NCBI GenBank assembly: GCA_001579985.1
Contig: LRSR01001007.1
Coordinates: 1-33,116, forward strand
DNA: 33,116 bases
Direction: 5' to 3'
Source: Hypsibius dujardini
Lineage: Eukaryota > Tardigrada > Eutardigrada > Parachela > Hypsibiidae
Below, one piece after another: positions 10,018 to 20,478 of this stretch. The notes beneath the pieces are model-generated. The model had not been told where the DNA came from. It saw only the letters and a program-made list of their open reading frames with translations, and ran no database searches. Within the stretch, counting starts at the first letter, position 1, and every line of letters starts with the position of its first letter. The translations under genes and the position numbers were made by a program.

Positions 10018-11585
10018 TAGGTAGTCAAACTGACAGAAAATTCAAATGAAAACAATAGATAGGCAGAACGTATCTGTGCGGAGACAGAAATTGCCGAAAA
10101 CAAGCTTTACGCGAAAAACTCACGTTATTGTGGTCAAGCTCAATTTCCGTCGGTCATATAACCTTGTGAAGCAGTCCGTCGCTCCAAGTGCCAGCAATTC
10201 TGTTCGCACCGGATTGCAGGCAATGCTCTTGAGTTCCGGGGAGCTTGTATAGGGGTTGAGATTGATGAGGACATTGCGGCAGGAATGCTCATCGCAACGT
10301 TTCGGTTCCCGCAGATCATACTAAAATGAAAGTTTGGCATGTTAATTGTCTACAAAACTAGATTTCGAAAATTCCCATTTTCGAAGGGAACAATTTGTCT
10401 ATTTGGATTGAACAACAGAGTACGAAGCAGCACAGCAACAACCGGTTCTACCTGAATGACCAGACCGTCCTCGCCGGCGCTCCAAAAGAGGAAGGGAGAA
10501 TCGGGAGCAGTGACCACTCGCTTGGCTCGATTCACATGGCACGTGAAGATATAAGTCGTCTCGGAGAAGTTCAAATCGTGCAAGCGCACTGTTCCGTCTG
10601 CGGAGCAGCTGATTATGAGATTATCCGAGGAGCAGGGAAGAAATTTAACCCTGAAGAGGAGAAAATACCCTGTTGTGAGAAATAAATTTGTAGTTCGCTC
10701 TTCCAAATTACAAATCGATCGATTAATTAATTCATAAAAAAACAGTCGGATAAATCATGCCATTTCACTTTGTGTAAGTATTCCTTAGTTATCTCAAAAC
10801 ATTTAGAGAACGATTTTATCGAAGTAATACAATCAATCAATCAATGCTTCAAACAATCAGTCTTTTAGTTCTACATTTTCAATGTACCGTATAATTTAAA
10901 CAAACCTTTAACACCGGTTCATCTGAATGGATCACACATTTTATTTAAAAACCAACAAGTAACTGACACAATAATAATAGTTTCCGCCGAACGCATTACA
11001 TGTAAAATCTAATCAGCAGTCAGCAATGAAACAAGCCAATCAAATCTCCAGCTAATCAAATCAATCAAACGAACTGACTGACAGATCAATCAACCTAATC
11101 ACATTCTACTATAAAACGTTACTCTCAATACATCAATCAACATATCACATTCTATTATAAAACGTTACCCTCAATACATCAATCAACCGAACAGTTATCC
11201 AGTAATCCAACAAAACTAATTCCACTTCAAAGCACACCCAAAAATCACCCTACCCGAAGATATTTCCTGTATGTCCCGTGGCCACCACATGCTGACACTT
11301 CCCGCGGTCATTCCAGACGCGCACTTTGCAGTCGTCCGAGCCGCTGGCAAGGAGAGTGCCCTCTTCATTCCAACTGATACAGTTGACGCAGCCTTCATGG
11401 CCCTTCAACTCGTACGCCAGTCCCAATCGGCCGATCAGATCCTCCGTGAACTGCTGCTGCTGGCGGAATTGATGCGGTGAGAGCAGGGAGAATTCCCGTT
11501 CCCATGCGAGGGAATGGGAGCCGCGGGCACCGAACGGCCCGAACGGCGTGCGAGGGGAATTCCAAATGTCCCTTTCCAATGTCAT
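7791..11585 (-). CDS. WDTC1: WDTC1/adipose homologue (WD40 and TPR protein), complete, 7 exons
   Basis: Exons in transcript order: 11585-11254, 10650-10452, 10320-10124, 9615-9131, 9063-8901, 8556-8328, 8249-7791, giving 687 aa (human 677). The start ATG has a good context (CCACCATGA). N-terminal WD40 repeats: GHEGCVNCISWN, LLASGSDDCKVRVWN, FLPCSSDNLIISCSADG, then YDLREPKRCDEHS. The conserved block GGEQVYLFDV lies near residue 325. The TPR segment is at about 365-455 (ANTFYHKKAFPHAVYTYDRA, LYANRSAALMCRNWDG). After a Ser/Thr-rich linker, GHCNTTTDIKEANF leads to the last WD40 repeats (GSDDGKFFIWDRESTNLV, LIATSGIDEHIRIW) and the family tail QRRMHADPW. In vertebrates and flies the protein represses fat storage and serves as a DDB1-CUL4 substrate receptor (DCAF9); this is inferred by homology. 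Introns 3 and 5 hold CAGA arrays. Confidence 0.95.
8653..8775. repeat. CAGA-type array in WDTC1 intron 5
   Basis: Tandem CAGA units interspersed with AACA, TAAA and GGCA variants fill about 120 bp between exons 6 and 5. On the coding strand it reads TGTC/TTTG. Confidence 0.9.
9782..10020. repeat. CAGA-type array in WDTC1 intron 3
   Basis: About 240 bp of (CAGA)n with CACA, AACA and GGCA interruptions lies between exons 4 and 3. The longest uninterrupted CAGA runs are near 9836-9860 and 9990-10015. Confidence 0.9.
11101..11189. repeat. 46-bp tandem duplication in WDTC1 intron 1
   Basis: The segment beginning ACATTCTACTATAAAACGTT at 11101 recurs at 11147 with two or three changes; both copies end in CAATACATCAATCAAC. 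The surrounding 10.82-11.2 kb is rich in AATCAATC. Confidence 0.8.
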
Positions 11586-11751
11586 GGTGGGAAGAATGAT
11601 TGTCGAAAATGAGAACACTCGTTTGTGGGGAATTTTTCTTTCAGCACTGCGGGTGAAATTAAAAATTTGAAAACAATTGCTTGTTTTGTTTTCGGGACTT
11701 TACGCAGATCGATTCGTAGATTCGTAGATTCGTACCAAAGAGTATAAACAC

Positions 11752-11866
11752 ACGTGGCAGAAACCTTGCGCTAACCGAATCAAGCACTTTAACTCGTGGG
11801 CTCTGTACAACAGCCATGCGACGAGTGTAACGGATTAACTCGGCCAGCGCAAGGTTTTTGCCACGT
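11752..11866. mobile_element. 115-bp terminal-inverted-repeat element, copy 1 (partner at 31372-31487)
   Basis: The ends ACGTGGCAGAAACCTTGCGC and the inverted right end ACGTGGCAAAAACCTTGCGC differ at one base in 20. The whole element aligns with 31372-31487, including the internal pieces TAACTCG, GTACAAC/GTATACAAC and TAACTCGG. There is no coding capacity. It lies 166 bp upstream of the WDTC1 start codon and may overlap that promoter. I could not identify a target-site duplication. Confidence 0.82.
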
Positions 11867-12570
11867 CTGTAGGAGGAGAGTCCGATCACACTGCTATCGA
11901 ATAGACAGACTCACCTCGCAAGTAGAAAAAATCTTTAATCAGGCCATCCCGAAATCAGATCCCTTGTCTCGTATCAGTATCTCGCGCACCGCCCACAGAG
12001 CCTGCGCTTTGCCGACAGACGGCGCGCGAGATAGGGTTCCAGACAGAAAGAACATTTTGGCTGATCCGCTGTTTCAAAACAAAAACTTAGATCACTGAGC
12101 GAACGAAAAAAATGGTTTGCATTTTATTATATTAGCCATTTATTTTTAAAGAATTTAGTTTGTATAAAGTTTTTTACTAAAGAATTTGCGAAATTGAAAA
12201 AATTTATGAAAGCCGGCGCATGTACACTGTTTGTTGACTGACGTAGCCAATTGGCCCTATTGGCTACATGTAGGAGGAGCTACATTACATTACATTTTTT
12301 CATTAGTCGAAGTACCGTAGATAGACTAATGGAAACGTACCACAGCTTAAGTATCAAAGATTCGGCGGGTCTCTTGGTAGGATATGGTTTGAGTTTGCTT
12401 TGGTGTATACTCTCCTAGGCTTCATACGAACGTACGGTACAGTATATCGGCAATCGTAATCAATCATACGCTAGTGTATTAAAGGCACGCAATACGCTGA
12501 TGCGTAGCGGTTGCAGCGGTTGCAGCCAAGGCTCGATTTACTTATTTTTTTCTCGCTATTGTGGTTTCTA
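11867..12570. other. Gene-free stretch upstream of WDTC1
   Basis: The open frame across 11796-12098 mostly overlaps the inverted-repeat element and shows no family I know. AT-rich sequence follows at 12100-12220, then a partial palindrome CCAATTGGCCCTATTGGC near 12248. I see nothing else. Confidence 0.5.
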
Positions 12571-12650
12571 GTGTGTCTGTGTCTGTGTCTGTGTCTGTGT
12601 CTGTGTCTGTGTCTGTGTCTGTGTCTGTGTCTGTGTCTGTGTCTGTGTCT
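12571..12650. repeat. (TGTGTC)n microsatellite
   Basis: About 13 nearly perfect hexamer units lie 150 bp from the tRNA gene. The open frames on both strands here (Cys-Leu and His-Arg repeats) are products of the hexamer. Confidence 0.95.
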
Positions 12651-12794
12651 GAGTCCCTGCCGGCCTACTACATATTTGCGCTGTGTGTATGAGTTTGTCA
12701 ATTCCTACCATTCATGAGGTCCCATAATTGCATTGTTATTCTGGCTATCGTGATTTGGTGTACTGTGCTAGTATCCTTGGCATCGATTTTTCGC

Positions 12795-12800
12795 AAAAAA
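12795..12800 (-). terminator. RNA polymerase III terminator of tRNA-Ala
   Basis: On the reverse strand, six T residues begin two bases after the tRNA discriminator base, the usual Pol III stop signal. Confidence 0.85.
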
Positions 12801-12802
12801 GT

Positions 12803-12875
12803 TGGAGATGGAGGGCATCGATCCCCCTACATCCCGCATGCTAAGCGGGCGCTCTACCATTTGAGCTACATCCCC
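12803..12875 (-). tRNA. tRNA-Ala, anticodon AGC
   Basis: The reverse strand gives a 73-base cloverleaf without an intron. The acceptor stem GGGGATG pairs with CATCTCC (one G-U), followed by discriminator A. The D arm is GCTC/GAGC. The anticodon arm is CCCGC-TTAGCAT-GCGGG, with AGC in the loop. The variable loop has 5 bases and the T arm is GGGGG/CCCTC. The T loop is ATCGATG rather than TTCRANT; the same ATCGAT form occurs in silkworm tRNA-Ala, so I do not read it as decay. CCA is not encoded, as expected. Internal A box (TAGCTCAAATGG) and B box (GGATCGATGCC) are present. Confidence 0.96.
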
Positions 12876-13849
12876 ACAATTCATGTCAATTATTGCGTAT
12901 CAACGCTTGCAAGTGTCGCTCTTACTCTATCATATCGCTAATGTGGTATGTAGTCCTATTATACCGACACGGCTTATGGTCAGAACAAAATACTGCAACA
13001 TTTAATGGTTCGAGCAAGTGGTCCTAGTATCGCAGTAAGGTACAGAGTTTCGTCGAGTCCGGCTACTGATTGCATAACGGAGCATAACGTGAAGTTCGTC
13101 GTCGAGGTAGTGAGCGCAAACCGAAAGCAGGACTCCAAGCATAAAACATTCCAGCGTCCAGAACACTGGAAATCTGACCATCCCGTCTGTCGTCTGTCAA
13201 CTTTTCGGACAGCGTAGAAGCTTGCGCTGTCTTGGGTACCCGATGGCACGGAACGCACATGGGATTGACACGTTCTGCGACTGGTTGCAGACACGCGTCG
13301 ATCGGGTGCGCGTGTGCCTTGCCAATTCTCGCAAGGTTCGTAGACCGGGTCTCGGGAACCGGTCTTGCAAAACTTGCCTAGCGAGGTCTAGTCTTTGTGT
13401 TTGTTTACATTACTGGTATTATTTTTTGTTAAGCATAACAAATGGCAAGAATTTTTCTTTATTCCTTGTAGGATGTCGTGTTGAAATCAAAATCAGACCG
13501 ATCGGCAATTTCGCATGCATTATCAAAAACAGGTTGTTTGACTGCGGGCTTATTTTAACAGAGCAGAATGCAGTGGGCAAAGTCTAGACAAATACTTTAC
13601 AGTGAACGCCGACAGTTTTGCAATCAGAAAAAAAAATTTCATAGAATAAAGTTCGTACTCTGGAAACCAAAGGAAGAGTTTTCCGAAACCGTGTATTTGG
13701 ATACAATTATATAGTGCAGGTCAGTGATTCACACTGTGGACTTTTTATGGCAGTTTTTCCAGTTTGTTGCCCGAAAATCGGAATACGTGAATGTTAAGAT
13801 CTGTCATTTTCTGTTTGTCGGTTTGACTATCTGTGTGACTATCTCTGGC
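12876..13849. other. Gene-free stretch between the tRNA and the second hexamer array
   Basis: An open frame at about 12980-13390 on the reverse strand and one at 13222-13587 on the forward strand overlap, and I recognise no family in either. An imperfect inverted repeat (GCAAGGTTCGTAGACCGG against CCGGTCTTGCAAAACTTGC) sits at about 13331-13377. Confidence 0.45.
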
Positions 13850-13932
13850 TGTGTCTGTGTCTGTGTCTGTGTCTGTGTCTGTGTCTGTGTTTGTGTCTGT
13901 GTTTGTGTCTGTGCCTGTGTCTGTGTCTGTGC
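13850..13932. repeat. (TGTGTC)n microsatellite, second array
   Basis: About 12 TGTGTC units with TTTGTC and TGTGCC variants at the 3' end. Degenerate TGTC-rich sequence continues to about 14050. From there to the ZIP start codon at 14364 I see no further element. Confidence 0.93.
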
Positions 13933-14363
13933 CTGGGCCTATGTGTTTGTATGGCGGCACGTGTGCGTCTCTATGTCGGTCTTCACGTTTGTATGCCTAT
14001 CCGTGTCTGTCTACTCTGTTTGTCTGTTGGTCTGTTTATGTCACGTTCCGATATTTGTATTGCCTGTATTGACAGTAATCGGGCGGTCGGGCACGCCGTT
14101 TAATGCAATCATTTCACGATGGGGCGGGTGTAATCAGAACCGACCACAATAATCTCGTCGCGAGCAATAGTAACTTTCTGTGAAGTTCAAGTGGCTATGT
14201 TTGTCCATTTGTAACTGAGTAGGTAGGGGGTACTTAAACATGCGGAACCAAATCAATTTAATGCTGCTCTGCATAATATCAGTTGCGTTACGCACAGGGT
14301 GATCACCAACCAGTCGTCGTGAGGGCAATGGAGGTGTGTTGCCGTCATTCATCACATAAAAAA

Positions 14364-14750
14364 ATGGGGAACTCCTCGTCGTCGTCGTCCTTATCGAGCT
14401 ATCGCTGTAGCCTGCTGCTCGGAATTGGCGTAATTTGTTGCCGGCTTCATTCCGCGTCAGGGGCGTCCCTCTCGCTTCAAGACGAGATTTATACCGAGGT
14501 GGCGAAATCTTTCGATCGACAATTGATACGAGTACTACCGGATTTTCAGACTATCATCGACCATGTAGTCGGGCGTCTCCAATGCGGCGGGACAAACCTT
14601 GACCCCAAAGTGCCCGGATGCCAAAAGGCCAAGGTAAGATCTCTTGCCTTGACTAAAACCTTATGCAGGCAGGCCGACAGACAGACAGACAGACAGACCA
14701 ACAGACAAACAGACGAATAGACAGAGAGACAGAGAGACAGAGAGACAGAG

Positions 14751-14781
<31 letters not shown>

Positions 14782-17700
14782 GAGACAAACAGACAGACAA
14801 ACAGACAATGACATGAAAGTTGCATGATTTTGTCGACCATGATCACTAAAACAGTCGCTCTCTGGCAGTGTCTGCAAGCGGACGTTCTCTTCGAACAAGC
14901 CGGTTATCGACCGGGTACGGAAGTACTGACTCCAAAAACGTTTGCAGCTGTCGCCGTCCCGTTTTTGAGTTTTGTCTTAAATCCGGGCTCCGCTTGCCGG
15001 AATGAGAGCGTTTGTTTGTCTTTTCGAACTGAGAAGCGTTCCAGCTGCTGGACAGAGCAGTTATTACGAAATCGAACCGGGCTAAGGGAGGAGGATCTGG
15101 ACATCCTAATTGCGAATCTCACAAGCCACTACGTGTTCAATTCTTCGATCGAGTTGACCAATCAGGTACGTTATACCACAAAAATACAGTGAAGTCTTTC
15201 ATTTGAAAATGCAAACTTTTCTCGCAATCTGCTCCAGGAAATAAGCGCACCTGGAATATTTGCGAGGCTAAAAATACCCGTGGGTGGTATTCTGTTTTCG
15301 AACAAGGTTCCCGACCTTGCAGCACTTCTGGTGTCAAAAATATTCTACGGTTCGTGCCGTTTTTTTTTCGCCAGTGCAGCAAAATCTGGAAAGCGTTTCA
15401 ATATCATTCGAGTAGCACGTTTCCGTGTTCTGCAGGATTTCCGGTCGTCCGGACGAAATCTACGGAAGCAGCCGTGTCGTTTGACGACGCTCGAGCAGGG
15501 AACTTGACTAGTCATCCGATACCCGAGCAAATCATCAGTTCGCTGTTTGATCTGTCCATCGATACCGGCTCGGCATTGTCCATTGACAGTATGATTGATC
15601 TTTTGCGGACACAATAGTATTATGCCCAAACGAGCTATTAATACAGTCGTAATAATAATTTTCGAGGAGTACGAGGTAGAATACGGGTACAGCTAGAGAG
15701 GTACATGTACTGTACCTTAAAATGATATTGGTTTGTTCGGACAGGACTGCGCGACATCGCTCGGAAGCTGAACATCGGGACCAAGGCAGAACATGTTCAT
15801 CCGACCAGCCATATAAACAGGAGACGAAAACGATCCCTTGGCCAATCAGTCGTGTCTACTGCATTCAACAAGACATGTCTGTCCCTCGATGCTCTCAGAA
15901 ATGCCTACGACCTGAGCGGCAAAAAATCGCTCACCCAGCACGAATTCGAGCGTGAGTAGAAAAACATGTAGGCGGGCAGGCGGAGAAGCGGGTGGACGAA
16001 CAGACCAGCAGGCTGACAGGCAGACCGACAGAGAGACAAACAGACAACTAGCTAGCCAGCCACCCAGATAAACAAACTGACAAACATAAACAAACAGGCA
16101 AACAGGCAGATACAGACAAACAGATAGACAAACAAACAAACAGACAAGCATAAACAAACAGGCAAACAGGCAGATACAAACAAAAAGATAGACAAACAAA
16201 CAAACAGACAAACATAAACAAACAGGCAGATACAGACAAACAGATAGACAAACAAACAAACAGACAAACAGACAGACAAACAGACAAACAAACAGACAGT
16301 CAGACAGACAGAGAGAGAGACAAACAGACAGCTAGACATACTTGGAGAAATGCAGACCGTCGGGCAGGCAAACAGGTAGAGAAACAAGTACACAGATAGG
16401 CAGACAGGCAAGTAAATATGAAGAAAAAACAGGCCAAGAAATTGGTACACAGGAACAAATGCAGATATTTGTTTCTCATCATAAATCAATGTTTATCGAT
16501 TCAGGTTTTTGTCCCGCTCTGATCCATCAAACGTTTTTTGACGCTTGTGAGCCAGGGCCAGTCCGGAAAGAGGTTGGGTCAGTGATTTCCAACGCTGAGA
16601 GTAAGTACCCTATCCGATTGCCATAGTTCATACATGTGGTCCGTTCTGTAGTCCATTTCTTCACCCTTGCATATTAACTGACAGAATACGGGTACGGAAC
16701 GGTTGCTGTCGTCATTGTGAGCTTAATCTCGGTCGTGGGAATCCTGTTCATCCCGCTATTTAAAAGGAGCATCTATGAATACGCTCTCCAGGGATTCATC
16801 GCACTAGGTGTGGGAACTCTCAGCGGCGACGCCCTTCTCCACCTCCTACCAGAAGTAGAACTTTTTTTCTCCAGCTCTTTTGTTGATTGCAATTGCTTAA
16901 TATTAAATTTCCTACGGAAATATAGGCATTCAGTGTGCACTCGCATGAATCGCCCCAAGATCAGGAAGTCAAATCCCCTGCTGCAGACATCAACCTATGG
17001 CGAAGTGTTTCCTGTCTAGGTGCCATTTATGCCTTTTTCCTGTGGGAGATATGTCTGCATTCCTTCATTCACCACCGCAGTAAGCGTAACAAGGACAGGC
17101 CCGCGGAGGAGGCTCAACACCACCAGCATTCCCACGTCCCTGACCCGTCAACATTCCTGACAGCTCGAGCTAAATCTGGAGGAACCGTTAAAGATGTCGA
17201 AATGGAAGACTGCAGCAAACAGGATGTTGACAAAAATCATCCACCTGCGTTAATAACGGAAGGCACTTTTATGGGTGCGTGTCTATCTGTTCTTCCATTT
17301 GTATATTTGTATGTCTGTTTTTTACTCCCTGTCATGCTGCCTGTCTGTCTGGATGCATTGCTATTTGTCTGTTAATCTGTCTGCATGCCTGCCTGTCGGC
17401 CTGCCCGGTCGTCCGGCTGCCTGCCTGCCTAGTGTCTATGTGTCTATGCCTATGTCTGTTCATCTGTCTGTCTGCCTATTTGTCTGCCTGCTTGCCTGCC
17501 TGTTTTTTGGTGTGTTTGTCTGTTTGTCTGTCTGAATAATAAACTGCATTATTTATTCCGGTGTCTGTAGGAATGGCGCCTCTTGCGTGGATGATTTTGC
17601 TAGGCGATTCGTTGCATAATTTCGGTGACGGGCTTACCATCGCCGCGGCCTTCTCCATCGACGTCAGTTCCGGGATTTCTACAACCATCGCCATATTCTG

Positions 17701-18202
17701 CCACGAGGTTCCTCACGAATTAGGTACAACAAGGAATCATCTGTAATTATTCAGGCTTTCTCAGAGAGGCATGCCACCCAGGATATATTCCGTATTCATG
17801 TCCTGCTAGGCGATTTTGCCATTTTGCTCAGCACGGGAATGTCCTTCCGGAAAGCGATGGCGCTGAACTTTCTGACCGCCATTGCGTGCCTCAGCGGCTT
17901 CTACATCGGCATCCCCATTGCTCAGGACGAAGACGCGCGTCATTGGATTTTCACCGTGGCTGCCGGGATGTTTCTTTACGTCGCCCTGACCGACATGGTG
18001 AGTGCGACCGGTTCCCCGTCTGTCTTCGCTTCCACTCGTCTCAAATATTATCCTACAAAGTTACGACTGCAATTTTCAGCTACCCGAATTGAAAAATGGC
18101 GCGAAAAACGCCCTCACGGTGGTGGTGCAGAACGTGGGACTGCTGGCTGGGTTTGCAATAATGCTCTTGATTGCCATTTTCGAAGACTCCATCAAAGTCT
18201 AA
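14364..18202 (+). CDS. ZIP zinc transporter, ZIP4/ZIP12-like (SLC39A, LIV-1 subfamily), complete, 11 exons
   Basis: Exons: 14364-14633, 14869-15165, 15238-15279, 15375-15588, 15745-15951, 16505-16600, 16685-16854, 16926-17274, 17571-17723, 17810-17997, 18080-18202, giving 702 aa (human ZIP12 is about 691). A Ser-rich start and hydrophobic [20 protein letters not shown] form a signal peptide; an in-frame ATG at 14328 is an alternative start. The Cys-containing ectodomain spans about residues 30-375 and ends with the PAL motif (CPALIHQ). The membrane core starts with [20 protein letters not shown]; next comes [18 protein letters not shown] His-rich loop follows (HHRSK, HHQHSH). The metal-site helices carry [16 protein letters not shown] and [15 protein letters not shown]. 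The CHExPHE form fits ZIP4/12 and differs from the EExPHE of ZIP8/14. Expected role: zinc import into the cytosol. The donor of exon 3 is uncertain (15279 GTGGGT, or 15306 GTTCCC); both keep frame. Confidence 0.9.
14675..14808. repeat. CAGA array in ZIP intron 1
   Basis: About 130 bp of CAGA with AGAG and AACA variants fills most of the 235-bp intron. Confidence 0.92.
15970..16412. repeat. Long CAGA/CAAA array in ZIP intron 5 with a higher-order repeat
   Basis: About 440 bp. Within it a longer unit of about 60 bp (CAAACATAAACAAACAGGCA ... CAGATAGACAAACAAA) recurs near 16081, 16146 and 16210, so the simple repeat has been amplified again in larger blocks. Confidence 0.9.
17280..17536. repeat. 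TGTC/TGCC array in ZIP intron 8
   Basis: Degenerate TGTCTG and TGCCTG repeats fill most of intron 8 (17275-17570). Here the motif lies on the strand opposite to the arrays of introns 1 and 5. Confidence 0.88.
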
Positions 18203-18531
18203 AATCTATCAACATGCCAGGAAAGCATTTATGTGGCCGATAATTTGGCTGCTGTCGGTTCTCTCTGAATTCGTTAAACATTCTTTCATTCAAGAAAACG
18301 ACAATCTCTTTATATTCTTCTTTATCTTTTTATTTACACAGTTCCAGAACAGCCCAGACCAGACAAGACAGAGGAAAGGTACAAGAAAAACTATTCCAAC
18401 TCTAAAGAAAATACCACACTACGCGCTTACTCTATTTGTACTTAAAAGAATTGATCCAATTGTAAAGACGTAAGTTAGTCTGTAGAGGGTGCATGGTCCG
18501 TGGTCTGGGTTGCTCGCGGGGTTGAAGCAGT
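18203..18531. other. Tail-to-tail intergenic region between ZIP and the small heat shock gene
   Basis: There is no coding exon. A reverse-strand AATAAA (18334-18329) lies about 200 bp past the sHSP stop and could be its poly(A) signal. Confidence 0.5.
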
Positions 18532-20010
18532 TTACTTCTTCTCCTTCTCATTGATGGAGTTGTGACCGTGATGCTCGATCGGGATCTCCTTCAGCTGCTG
18601 CTGCTGCTGCTCCAATGCGGGCAGAGACAACGGAGCCGAGATAGTCAGCACTCCGTCGCCACGCAAGTGAGACTTCATGTCACCCAGCTGGACGCCTTCC
18701 GGCAGCGGAACCATGCGATAGAACTCACGGACAGCCCTGTGGTTCTGCAAAATGGAAACAGTTCCCGCATTGAAGAAAGATAACGAGTGCAACGAACAAA
18801 AAATTTCAAGACAGACAACATCGATGCAGACAGAAGAACAACGCCGGTGCAAGCAGGCAGACACGTAGAGTCACTGCAGGCAGACAGACAACGTCGATGC
18901 AGAGAGACAGACAACTTCGATGCAGGCAGACAGACAAGGGAGAAGCAGACAGCTACGATCGAAATGACTGAGGTAGAGAGGCGTGACATGGCATGATACA
19001 GACAGACAGACATGAAGAGATACCGGCATAACTGAGGCAGACAGTGAAGACAGGGTACAGACATTCATGATTACAGATAAGAGGCATTGAAAGCAAGACC
19101 GGAGAAAGAAAACGAAGGCATATAACAGGGTGAGCAGACAATACAGCCAAATGATACCTCGTCCGATTCTTCATGGCGAGCGCTGACCACGAGCTTCCCA
19201 TTCTGATCGGTCTTGACTGCAAGAAAAAGAACCACCACGATCATTAAAGACATTACCAGGTATACGCCGCAAGGTCTGCGACGCATCCAACGCATTGAGA
19301 GGATAACACGTTGCAGAAAACTGAACACAACGCAGTGACTGAAAAGGGCGCAATTACGAAGAAACTATCCAGATCCTTACTATTCACGTCCTCCGGACGG
19401 AATCCCTTGATGTCGAAGTTGTACTGCGCCACCTTCTTGCCGTTCTCGTCGACGATTCGCGGACTGATGGCGCTGCGGTCCACCATGGAGGTCAGGCCCA
19501 GCGGAAACTCCTCCTGGCCGCCCATGAACTGATTCTCCAGACGGCTGAACTCGCGTGTCAGCTGGCGCATCTACACCGAACAGAGAGAAAACAGGGTTGA
19601 AATCCAGGCTTCAAAACATTTTTCAGTGACTTTTGAAAAATATTAACAAATACGTATTTATTTATATAGAATTTAAATATTGCTACATTGCTAATAAATA
19701 TATTGTTAATATATGTCACATATATTGTTAATATATGTTATACATATATTGTTGATATATGTCATATATATATTGTTGATATATGTTATCTATGTTGTTA
19801 ATATGTTATCTATATGTTGTTAATATGTCATATATATATTGTTAATATATGTTATATATTAATAATAATATTATAATATATTGTTAATATATGCATTGTT
19901 CCTCATACCTGACGGTCGTAGTCGCCGAGGATGTCACTCAGCCCGAAGAACGGGTCGATGTCGCGACCCCACAGCGATCCATAAGAAGGACCCCAACGGA
20001 GGAGACTCAT
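18532..20010 (-). CDS. Small heat shock protein (alpha-crystallin family), complete, 4 exons
   Basis: Exons in transcript order: 20010-19909, 19570-19381, 19216-19158, 18744-18532, giving 187 aa, typical for the family. The N-terminal arm MSLLRWGPSYGSLWGRDIDP is followed by FFGLSDIL and a helical stretch (MRQLTREFSRLENQF). The alpha-crystallin domain covers about residues 78-155: YNFDIKGFRPEDVNIKT, GKLVVSARHEESDE, REFYRMVPLPEGV and the hallmark GDGVLTISAP. The C-terminal extension holds a Gln run, the I-x-I motif (EIPIE) used for oligomer docking, and a charged end. It should act as an ATP-independent holdase in the cytosol. A TATA box lies 130 bp upstream of the ATG and a candidate heat-shock element further up. 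Intron 1 is an AT tandem repeat and intron 3 is CAGA-rich. Confidence 0.95.
18800..19060. repeat. Degenerate CAGACA-rich repeat in sHSP intron 3
   Basis: CAGACAGACAA and TCGATGCAG(A/G)CAGA units recur four or five times (near 18821, 18894, 18917), an older and more diverged form of the CAGA arrays seen elsewhere in the window. Confidence 0.7.
19697..19892. repeat. AT-rich tandem repeat in sHSP intron 1
   Basis: Units of about 20-25 bp built on ATATTGTTAATATATGT recur about eight times with small length changes. Confidence 0.88.
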
Positions 20011-20138
20011 GATGCTGGCTTCTGTGTTCGTGAGACTCGGAACAGAAAAAGAGACCAGAATTGCAGATAAACGGGAATATTGCTTTGTGAAGATATGAGG
20101 ACTGGAAAAGCTTGGGACGACTAAACGGTTCACGTCTG

Positions 20139-20150
20139 CCTTTTATATAC
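20139..20150 (-). promoter_or_regulatory. TATA box of the small heat shock gene
   Basis: The reverse strand reads GTATATAAAAGG, 130 bp upstream of the ATG. That spacing fits a short 5' leader, and strong TATA boxes are usual in heat-shock promoters. Confidence 0.75.
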
Positions 20151-20300
20151 CCGGCGGTGTAAATGCGAAGTACAACGATGTCTGGAATCAACTCGCTGTT
20201 TACAGATGGCAGAATGTTGTCGTCGAAATGCGGCTGTGTGTGCAAGACTTCAGACACAGTACTGCGAATTGTACATAACGGCCTACCATAACTGCGCTCT

Positions 20301-20323
20301 TTCGGGCGATTTCCGGACTTTTC
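20301..20323. promoter_or_regulatory. Candidate heat-shock element
   Basis: TTC occurs at 20301, 20311 and 20321, exactly 10 bp apart. The intervening half-sites GCG (20306) and GAC (20316) stand where GAA is expected. This is the TTCnnGAAnnTTC geometry of HSF sites with imperfect GAA units, 150 bp upstream of the TATA box. Confidence 0.45.
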
Positions 20324-20328
20324 TATTA

Positions 20329-20478
20329 CCGTCGCGATCTCAAGCGACAGTAGAGTACCCTAGGGCGTGCATTCCGCCCGCCTTGCGCCGTATATTTAGA
20401 CCGGTGTGTGTGCGCGTGTATGTATGTGCTGCACTGACTTGTGAGGCAGCGCTTAACTGTCCCTTGAGATCGCGACGG
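20329..20478. repeat. 150-bp inverted-repeat element upstream of the sHSP gene
   Basis: The 23-bp arms at 20329-20351 and 20456-20478 match at 22 positions; the core is CCGTCGCGATCTCAAG on the left. The 104-bp spacer contains GTGTGTGTGCGCG. It may be a small foldback element. No target duplication is visible. Confidence 0.7.

Noticed and set aside
11796-12098. 100-codon Cys-containing frame upstream of WDTC1 that looks zinc-finger-like at its start (CDECN, CHVCRR)
   Set aside because: Half of it lies in the inverted-repeat element at 11752-11866, the Cys spacing fits no known finger, and there is no ATG with support.
12471-12717. His-Arg and Cys-Leu repeat frames at the hexamer array
   Set aside because: Pure product of (TGTGTC)n; no start context or flanking homology.
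13222-13587. 121-codon forward frame and overlapping 104-codon reverse frame (12980-13294)
   Set aside because: Overlap on both strands, Cys/Arg-rich composition without a family, no partner exons found.
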